From NCBI RefSeq assembly GCF_044901685.1, contig NZ_JBJDPS010000003.1:496001-560000 (forward strand): DNA of 64,000 bases. The letters run 5' to 3'. The position numbers and the translations under genes are program-made. Positions 57,336 to 64,000 of the stretch are shown here, in pieces. Numbering within the stretch: the first letter of the stretch is position 1; each line of letters opens with the position of its first letter. The stretch is from Micromonospora_G sp044901685 (GTDB lineage Bacteria; Actinomycetota; Actinomycetes; Mycobacteriales; Micromonosporaceae). Under the pieces are notes generated by a model. The model saw nothing but the letters and a program-made list of their open reading frames with translations, made no database searches and was not told the DNA's origin.

Positions 57336-60300
57336 ATGGCGGTCTCAACGGGGTTGACGGCAGCGCTCAAGAAGGTGGTCCTTGATCTGGAGGACGACCT
57401 GCGACAGCGCGTTGTTTCGCAGCCCGACGTCTTGGCGAGATGGGAACAGGAGCACAAGGCTGCGGAAAGCCGCGAGCGGACGGCCATGTCGTGGCAGGAA
57501 TGGCGCGACGACCGGGTGACACAGGCGGCCGTCGCCTGGGTGCTGACCACGGTCTTCGTGCGTTTCTGCGAGGACAACCGCCTACTCAAGCCAGTCTGGA
57601 TCGCCGGACCCGCCGACCGCCGGCAGGAGGCCCTGGACGCGGAACTCTCCTACTTCCGCGCCCATCCCGAAGACACCGACCGGGAGTGGGTGCTCCAGGC
57701 GGTCGAATACTTGCGAAACACGAAGGCGACCCGGGACCTGGTCGAGTCGCATTCGCCGCTGTGGACAGTCTCTCCGTCCGGTCAGGCCGCCAAGCGGCTC
57801 ATTGCCTTCTGGCGCGAACGCACCGCCGACGGCGATCTCGTCTGGGATCTCGCCGATTCAGACTTGTCGACCCGATTCCTCGGCGATCTGTACCAGGACC
57901 TATCCGACTACGCTAAGGATACATTCGCACTGCTCCAGACACCGGAGTTCGTCGAGGAGTTCATCCTCGATCAGACGATGGCACCTGCGCTCGCGGAGCG
58001 GCCTCTCGAAGGCTTTAAGCTCATCGACCCCACCTGCGGGTCGGGCCACTTCCTCCTCGGAGCATTCACTCGGCTCAACGATCGCTGGGCCGCGCACGCG
58101 CCGGGCATGGAGGTCCAGGCACGGGTACAGGAGGCGCTCGACGCCATCCACGGTGTCGACCTCAACCCGTTTGCCGTCGCTATCGCACGCTTCCGCCTCA
58201 TGCTTGCCGCTCTCCGGGCGGCAGACCTGAGATTTCTGGAGCAGGCACCTGCGTTTCATTCCCACCTTGCGGCAGGCGATTCCTTACTGCACGGGCGGCC
58301 ACAGCTAGCGCTGGAGCTGCCCGGCGTAGAGGATTACGACGCTGGTCTCAGCGGTTTCGCCTACGCGTCGGAGGACCTAGCGGCGCTGCGTTCAATTCTG
58401 GAGCCAGGCAAGTACGACGTCGTGGTGGGCAACCCGCCATACAAGCCCGTGAAGGACGGGAAGCTCAATGCGGCCTACCGCGTTCTTTACCCGACTTGCA
58501 AGGGCGCGTACGCACTGACAGTCCCGTTCATGGAGCGTTTCTTCCAACTTGCCAAACGGGCTGTGGGAAGCCAGCCCGCAGGATGGGTTGGTCAGATTAC
58601 GTCGAACTCTTTCATGAAGCGGGAGTTCGGCTCCCGATTGATCGAGGGCTTTCTTTCCAGACAAGACCTGAGGCTCATCGTCGACACCTCAGGCGCCCAT
58701 ATTCCTGGGCACGGAACGCCGACCATTATCCTCACAGGGCGCCCGCAAGCGCCCATTGGGGATACGGTCAAAGCAGTCCTTGGCGTTCGAGGCGAGCCGG
58801 GGCAGCCGACTGACCCGGCTAAGGGTTTGGTCTGGACGGCTATCGTCGACAACATCGATCTGGACGAGTTCGAAGAAAGTACCTACATAACCATCACCAA
58901 GCTGCCGCGGAAGGCACTATTGACCCATCCGTGGAGTCTGACAGGGGGCGGGGCAGACAAGCTCCTTGCCGCCATTGACGTGCCCGACAGTCGCCGACTG
59001 CAAGCCGTGCTGGCCGATATCGGAAGCAGCGTAGTAACCAGAGCCGATGATATGTATTTGATTGGGCGGGAAGCCCTGCTGCGAGCAGGCGTGTCGCTCA
59101 GCCATGTCATGCCGTTGGCGGACGGGGACGACGTCCGCGATTGGAGCCTTCTTGCGGGTACATCTGCAGTGTGGCCATACAACCCCGAAACCCTTAATGC
59201 AGAGATTGAACCAGCCATACAACGTTTGCTTTGGGTTTCTCGAACCGAACTGTCTGGCCGCGTTGCCTACGGCAAGACGCAATTGGAGCGAGGCCTCGAA
59301 TGGTTCGAATACTCAATGTTCTTTCGAAACAGATTCTCGGGAAATTTAGCGATCGCCTGGTCCGGCCTTGCGACACATAATCACTTCGTCTTGGGTCGAG
59401 GTGGCCGCCTCTACAATCGGTGGGCTCCGCTTATCAAGCTGCCAGAAAGCGCAACGGAGAATGACTACCTTGCGCTGCTCGGCGTATTAAACTCCTCAAC
59501 CGCCTGTTTCTGGCTCAAGCAGAACAGTCAAAACAAAGGAAACGGTGGGATCGGCGGAGGAATTGGCGATGAGAGCTGGGAGCCACGTTATGAGTTCACG
59601 GGAACGACGCTGAAAGACTTCCCGTTGCCGACAAGTTTTCCAACCGAACGCGCGACGGTTCTTGACCATATCGCATCGAATGCCGCGAGTCGCTTCAAAG
59701 CGGCAATCGCCTCAAGCTTGAAGGTCCCGACATCTTCTGCGCTCGAGAAGTTGCATGCAGACGACAATGCCATGCATCGCAGAATGATTGCCGAGCAAGA
59801 GGAACTCGATTGGGAAGTTTATCGCTTGTATGGATTAATCGAGGAGAACCTTACTGTTCCGTCCGAAACGTTACCTGAGCTGCAGTTGGGCGAGCGGGCG
59901 TTCGAGATAGCGCTTGCACGTAAGATTGCGACAGGTGAAGAATCGACGCAATGGTTTGCGCGTCACGGATCGACTCCAGTTACGGAGATTCCCAAAAACT
60001 GGCCGCAGGCATATCAGGCGGTTGTAAAGCGACGGCTTGATCTGATCGGGTCGAACAAGTTCATCAGTTTGCTCGAGCGTCCAGAGTACAAGCGACGGTG
60101 GGTCACCGAGCCGTGGGAGAAGCGGATCGAGAAGGCCTTGCGGGCGTGGCTGCTCGACCGTCTTGAGGCACGCTCGTACTGGTTCGACGCCCAAGGGCGG
60201 CCAACCGCGCGATCGGTCGCTCAGCTCGCTGACGTCGTGACCCGCGATTCCGATCTCGTCTCCGTCCTGCAGCTCTGGGACGGCCGCAAGGACCGGTCGG

Positions 60301-60890
60301 TCACCCAGCAGCTCTCGACGCTGCTGGACACTGAAAGCGTGCCCTTCTTGGCCGCGTACCGACTCAAGGATTCTGGACTTCGGAAGCGTGAAGCCTGGGA
60401 GCACACTTGGGATTTGCAGCGCCGCGAGGACAAGGGTGAGGAAGTCGGCGAGATTCCGGTGCCGACGAAGTACACGACCGCGGACTTTCGGAAACAGTCG
60501 TGGTGGCAGCACCGGGGCAAACTCGATGTGCCCAAGGAGCGGTTCATTCTCTATCCGCACGCCGGCCGCGAGACCGACCCCACCCAACTGCTGGGCTGGG
60601 CCGGCTGGGACCACACTCAGCAGGCCCTAGCCCTAAACGCGGTCATCGCCGAGCGGGAGGCCGAAGGTTGGGCCGACGATAAGCTTGTCCCCTTGGTCGC
60701 TGGACTCGCGGAACTCCAGCCCTGGGTGCGGCAGTGGCACGACAAAACCGACCCCACCTATCAGCTCAACCTGGCCGACTACCTGGGAGAACAGCTGCGC
60801 GGTCGCGCTCATCAGGTGGGCATGACCGTCGAGCAGCTTGGTGCCTGGAAGCCGCCGGCCGATATGCGCGGTCGTAGGGCGAGGGCTTGA
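57336..60890 (+). CDS. pglX: BREX type 2 adenine-specific DNA methyltransferase PglX
   Basis: An 1184-residue DNA methyltransferase. The N-terminus (VVLDLEDDLRQRV, then VAWVLTTVFVRFCEDNRLL) is typical of PglX. Motif I is DPTCGSGHFLLGA (D231), followed by HGVDLNPFAVAIARFRLM and motif IV VVVGNPPYKPV (366-369). The C-terminal third has LLERPEYKRRWVTEPWE and WWQHRGKLDVPKERF, conserved in the family. In the Pgl model it modifies host DNA at adenines and thereby marks it; phage DNA lacking the mark is blocked. The ATG at 57336 follows AAGGAG by eight bases and is three bases past the pglW stop, so the two are in one operon. A downstream gene (pglY) starts 42 bases later. Confidence 0.93.
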   Translation: MAVSTGLTAALKKVVLDLEDDLRQRVVSQPDVLARWEQEHKAAESRERTAMSWQEWRDDRVTQAAVAWVLTTVFVRFCEDNRLLKPVWIAGPADRRQEALDAELSYFRAHPEDTDREWVLQAVEYLRNTKATRDLVESHSPLWTVSPSGQAAKRLIAFWRERTADGDLVWDLADSDLSTRFLGDLYQDLSDYAKDTFALLQTPEFVEEFILDQTMAPALAERPLEGFKLIDPTCGSGHFLLGAFTRLNDRWAAHAPGMEVQARVQEALDAIHGVDLNPFAVAIARFRLMLAALRAADLRFLEQAPAFHSHLAAGDSLLHGRPQLALELPGVEDYDAGLSGFAYASEDLAALRSILEPGKYDVVVGNPPYKPVKDGKLNAAYRVLYPTCKGAYALTVPFMERFFQLAKRAVGSQPAGWVGQITSNSFMKREFGSRLIEGFLSRQDLRLIVDTSGAHIPGHGTPTIILTGRPQAPIGDTVKAVLGVRGEPGQPTDPAKGLVWTAIVDNIDLDEFEESTYITITKLPRKALLTHPWSLTGGGADKLLAAIDVPDSRRLQAVLADIGSSVVTRADDMYLIGREALLRAGVSLSHVMPLADGDDVRDWSLLAGTSAVWPYNPETLNAEIEPAIQRLLWVSRTELSGRVAYGKTQLERGLEWFEYSMFFRNRFSGNLAIAWSGLATHNHFVLGRGGRLYNRWAPLIKLPESATENDYLALLGVLNSSTACFWLKQNSQNKGNGGIGGGIGDESWEPRYEFTGTTLKDFPLPTSFPTERATVLDHIASNAASRFKAAIASSLKVPTSSALEKLHADDNAMHRRMIAEQEELDWEVYRLYGLIEENLTVPSETLPELQLGERAFEIALARKIATGEESTQWFARHGSTPVTEIPKNWPQAYQAVVKRRLDLIGSNKFISLLERPEYKRRWVTEPWEKRIEKALRAWLLDRLEARSYWFDAQGRPTARSVAQLADVVTRDSDLVSVLQLWDGRKDRSVTQQLSTLLDTESVPFLAAYRLKDSGLRKREAWEHTWDLQRREDKGEEVGEIPVPTKYTTADFRKQSWWQHRGKLDVPKERFILYPHAGRETDPTQLLGWAGWDHTQQALALNAVIAEREAEGWADDKLVPLVAGLAELQPWVRQWHDKTDPTYQLNLADYLGEQLRGRAHQVGMTVEQLGAWKPPADMRGRRARA

Positions 60891-60932
60891 GGGAGACATC
60901 GGAGCCATGACGATGCAGTTTGAGGAGAAGGC

Positions 60933-63900
60933 GTGAACACCCCGCTCCGCGACGTCATCACCATTCCCGAGCGCGCGGGCGCGGAGGACTACGTCCTGCG
61001 CCTGACCGACTCGGTGGGGCACAACGCGGTCCAGCGCACGCTCGACGAATACGTCGTCACTGATGCCCTGGTCGAGGCCTTCCATGCGGCGATGGGTCTG
61101 GTGGCCGAGGGCATCACCTCAGGTACGAGCCGTGGCTCATTCCTCACCGGCTCATTCGGTTCGGGCAAGTCGCACTTCATGGCCGTGCTGCATGCTCTTC
61201 TCCAACACGAGCCTGCCGCTCGCTCCAAGCCTGAGCTTCAGCCCGTGGTGGCGCGTCACGATCCCGACCTGGCCGACCAGAAAATCCTGCCGCTCGCCTT
61301 CCACCTGCTCGGCGCGCGGACGATGGAGGAAGCCCTTTTCCAGGGGTACATCCGTCAGATCGGCGAACGGCATCCCGGCGCGCCGCTGCCCGCCGTACAC
61401 AAGTCCGACGCTCTTCTCGAAGACGCCGAGCGTTACCGAGCCCAACTCGGCGACCAGCAGTTCTTCGCCGGCCTCAACGGCGAGGCAAGCGGCGGGAGCG
61501 GCGGCGCGGCCGATCCCTGGGCCGCCGTGCTAGGTAAGGGACAGTGGGATACGGCTCGTTACGCCGAGGCACGTGCGGCTTCGGCTGCGAGTTCCAGTCG
61601 GCAGAAGCTGGTGTCCGCCCTGGTCGACACGTACTTCCGCTCGTATACGCAGCAGGCGGAGTACGTCGACCTGGATACCGGGCTGGCGGCAATCTCGGTG
61701 CACGCCAAGAGTCTCAAATACGACGCCGTGGTCCTGTTCCTCGACGAACTGGTCCTGTGGTTGGCGTTTGCGGTGCAGGACCGCGAGTTCTTCCGCCGGG
61801 AGTCACAGAAACTCACCAAGCTGGTCGAGTCTTCCATCGGCGGGCGTCCTATCCCGCTCATCTCTTTCGTCGCCCGGCAGATGGACCTGCGGCGCTGGTT
61901 CGCCGACTCCGGCGCCAGCGGTGCCGAGCAGGACGCGCTGGATCGCGCCTTCCGCCATCAGGAGGGCCGGTTCGGAGTCATCCCGCTGGGCGACGACAAC
62001 CTCCCGTACGTCGCGAATCAGCGCCTCCTGCAGCCCCGGGACGCCGAGGCTGCCGCGGTCCTCGAGGACGCTTTCGCGACAATCGACCGCCGCCCTGCCG
62101 TCTGGGATGTGCTTCTCGACGGCGTGAACACCGACGAGCGGCATCGCGGCTCCGACGAAAAGGCGTTCCGCCTTACCTACCCGTTCTCGCCGGCCCTGGT
62201 GTCCACGCTGCGTAGCCTGGCCAGCGTCATGCAGCGCGAGCGGACCGCGCTCAAGGTGATGCAGCAGATGCTCGTCGACCGGCGCGAGACCCTGACCATC
62301 GACCAAATCATTCCGGTCGGAGACTCCTTCGACCTCGTCGTTCAGGGCCAGACCGGGCAGGCGTTGGACGCTGAGGCGGCCGCGCTGTTCCGATCAGCCA
62401 ACAAGCTTTACACGGACAAGCTGCGACCGCTGCTGCTCGGTATCCACGGCATCGACGAGCGGACGCTGCGGGAGGAGCCGGAGAAGGTTCCGCCCGGCTT
62501 CCGTACCGATGACCGTCTGGCCAAGACTCTCCTGCTGTCGGCCGTCGCCCCGAGGGTGCCGGCCCTGATGGCGCTGACCGCGGCCCGGCTCGCGTCGCTC
62601 AACCACGGGTCGATCGTGTCGCCGCTGCCGGGCGGTGAGGCGGCCGTGGTGCTGTCCAAGGTGCGTACCTGGGCTCGGGACATCCCGGAGATTCACCTCG
62701 ACGGCGACGACCGCAACCCGACGATTCGGGTGCAGCTGTCCGACGTCGACTACGAGTCGATCGTGGAGCGGGCCAAGGCTGAGGACAACGAGGGCCGACG
62801 CCGTGAGTTGTTGAAAGACCTCGTCAGCGACAGTCTCGGCGTCACTTTGGCGTCCCAGGACCTGCAGGGCGCATACCCGTACGACTTCGTCTGGCGTGGC
62901 TCGAAGCGCAAGGTCGATGTGCTCTTCGGCAACGTCCGCGACCGCAGCTGGCTGTCCGACGACCACTTCCGCGCCGCGCCGGACACCTGGCGCATCGTCA
63001 TCGACCACCCGTTCGACGACCCGGGCCACTCCACGATCGAGGATCTGCAGCGGCTGGACGAGATGGTGGCTCGGGGCGTGCAGGCGCGCACCGTCGTGTG
63101 GCTGCCGCGGTTCCTGTCGAATGACAAAATCCGCGAGCTGCGGCGCCTGGTCATCCTCAACTGGCTGCTCGACGGCAGCACCGAACGCTGGCAAGGCCAC
63201 GCCGACCACCTCAACGAAGCTGACCGTGCCCTGGCCCGGTCGATCCTGGAGTCCCAACGCAACACGCTGCGGCGTAGCCTTGAGGACGCCGTGCAGCAGG
63301 CATACGGCGCCGCGTCACCGCGCCCGGGCGTCCTCATCGAGGACGCGTCGCACGAACGGACGCTCTTCTCCTTCGAGCGTCTCTTCGCCCCTGTCAATCC
63401 GGTCGGCGCCACGCTCGGTCAGGCCTTCCATAACCTGCTCGACCAGGCGTTCAAGGCCCTCTACCCGGCGCATCCGCTGTTCGAGCCGGGCGACGTGGAG
63501 GTCAAAGTCCGCGACCTCAAAACCGTTGCTCGGTACGTCGCACAGACCGCAGCGGACAGCGAGAAACGCGTCGAGCTTCAGGCCGACGCCGCCGTGGTAC
63601 GACGGATCGCAGAGCCGCTCGGCGTCGGCAAGGCCACGGAGATGCACTACCTCTTCGGCGACGATCGGTTCACTCCGTGGGGTCAGGAGATCGAGCGAGC
63701 ACTCGGCCGACGAGCGCAGGAACAGGGCAAGCCCGCCGACGGTCCGGTGACCGTCGCGGAGCTGCGACGCTGGATTCGGGACGTCTCGCCCGCCCATGGC
63801 CTGCGGGATGAGGTCGCCGACCTGGTTGTCATCGCGTGGGCGGCGCTGCGGCAGCGGGCTTGGTTCCAACAAGAGACGGCGCTACCGGTCGTACCGGAGC

Positions 63901-64000
63901 CTGGCTCGCTCACCCCGGTGATGGAGCTGCGCACCCAGGAACTGCCGTCCGCCGATGATTGGGAGACGGCGCGTACCGTGGCCGGCGCGATGCTCGGCAT
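60933..64000 (+). CDS. pglY: BREX type 2 ATPase PglY, C-terminus outside window
   Basis: The first 1022 codons of a long P-loop ATPase with no stop before the right edge. It opens VNTPLRDVITIPERAG and shows Walker A GSFGSGKSHFM (residues 73-80) and Walker B VVLFLDELVLWL (D271), with FARQ/ISFVARQMDL following as a sensor-like element. The order W-X-Y and the family features identify it as PglY, the putative DNA-translocating or nucleoprotein-scaffold ATPase required for BREX type 2. The GTG at 60933 has GAGGAG five bases upstream. The region between pglX and pglY has no promoter-like feature, so all three genes are likely one operon. pglZ (alkaline phosphatase-like) should lie beyond the window. 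Confidence 0.9.
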   Translation, partial: MNTPLRDVITIPERAGAEDYVLRLTDSVGHNAVQRTLDEYVVTDALVEAFHAAMGLVAEGITSGTSRGSFLTGSFGSGKSHFMAVLHALLQHEPAARSKPELQPVVARHDPDLADQKILPLAFHLLGARTMEEALFQGYIRQIGERHPGAPLPAVHKSDALLEDAERYRAQLGDQQFFAGLNGEASGGSGGAADPWAAVLGKGQWDTARYAEARAASAASSSRQKLVSALVDTYFRSYTQQAEYVDLDTGLAAISVHAKSLKYDAVVLFLDELVLWLAFAVQDREFFRRESQKLTKLVESSIGGRPIPLISFVARQMDLRRWFADSGASGAEQDALDRAFRHQEGRFGVIPLGDDNLPYVANQRLLQPRDAEAAAVLEDAFATIDRRPAVWDVLLDGVNTDERHRGSDEKAFRLTYPFSPALVSTLRSLASVMQRERTALKVMQQMLVDRRETLTIDQIIPVGDSFDLVVQGQTGQALDAEAAALFRSANKLYTDKLRPLLLGIHGIDERTLREEPEKVPPGFRTDDRLAKTLLLSAVAPRVPALMALTAARLASLNHGSIVSPLPGGEAAVVLSKVRTWARDIPEIHLDGDDRNPTIRVQLSDVDYESIVERAKAEDNEGRRRELLKDLVSDSLGVTLASQDLQGAYPYDFVWRGSKRKVDVLFGNVRDRSWLSDDHFRAAPDTWRIVIDHPFDDPGHSTIEDLQRLDEMVARGVQARTVVWLPRFLSNDKIRELRRLVILNWLLDGSTERWQGHADHLNEADRALARSILESQRNTLRRSLEDAVQQAYGAASPRPGVLIEDASHERTLFSFERLFAPVNPVGATLGQAFHNLLDQAFKALYPAHPLFEPGDVEVKVRDLKTVARYVAQTAADSEKRVELQADAAVVRRIAEPLGVGKATEMHYLFGDDRFTPWGQEIERALGRRAQEQGKPADGPVTVAELRRWIRDVSPAHGLRDEVADLVVIAWAALRQRAWFQQETALPVVPEPGSLTPVMELRTQELPSADDWETARTVAGAMLG

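Noticed and set aside
47806..64000. Integrative element inserted at tRNA-Arg
   Set aside because: No integrase, excisionase or direct repeat of the tRNA 3' end is visible, and the genes lie on the 5' side of the tRNA.
1..64000. CRISPR array or insertion sequences
   Set aside because: No regularly spaced repeats with unique spacers and no transposase with terminal repeats were seen anywhere in the window.

Overview
The window looks like a chromosomal segment of a high-GC actinomycete, most likely Micromonosporaceae (Micromonospora or a relative). The reasons are very high GC with strong third-position bias, many GTG starts behind GGAG-type ribosome sites, the gene families present (SARP regulator, SigE-type sigma factor, small DivIVA-like protein, DUF574-type methyltransferase), and a dispersed palindrome (core AAGGAAGGGGCCCCTT-like arms, three copies) at the ends of convergent genes. 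The genus is an inference from general knowledge and was not searched.

Positions 1-47.8 kb read mostly as ordinary actinomycete chromosome. It opens with the start of a RecQ-like helicase, then a SARP regulator with a membrane and helix-hairpin-helix tail, a lipoprotein, and a complete five-gene branched-chain amino acid-type ABC importer (7738 down to 3045). Next come a DUF4352-like surface protein, a three-gene operon with a DivIVA-like protein and a large protein carrying a DnaJ-type zinc motif, and a mini GntR regulator. A two-gene AT-richer islet at 12.2-13.6 kb (HEPN-like plus winged-helix proteins) looks transferred. After it are a sigma/anti-sigma-like pair, an APH-fold phosphotransferase, a very large secreted subtilisin, a HAD hydrolase, a secreted glycerophosphodiesterase, a membrane spermidine-synthase fusion, and a coiled-coil cell-wall protein. 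A signalling operon follows (SpoIIE phosphatase with receiver, CHASE3-type histidine kinase, receiver, inositol-phosphatase-like enzyme). The stretch ends with an M28 peptidase, Smr and TPR proteins, a polyphosphate-glucokinase-like kinase, an ABC-F ATPase, a BON-methyltransferase fusion, an FMN reductase, TetR, a HelD/HelR-like helicase, methionine aminopeptidase with an XRE regulator, an amidase and a SAM methyltransferase.

At 47.8 kb there is a tRNA-Arg(CCT), then about 0.6 kb of degenerate repeats and gene debris. From there to the right edge is a BREX type 2 (Pgl) phage-defence locus: pglW (kinase) - pglX (adenine methyltransferase) - pglY (P-loop ATPase, cut by the window end) on the plus strand. 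A second, diverged full-length PglX-like methyltransferase lies on the minus strand upstream. In known Pgl systems PglX marks host DNA while PglW, PglY and PglZ are needed for the phage response; pglZ is presumably beyond position 64000. The paralogous second PglX and the unknown two-gene islet are the most interesting items here.
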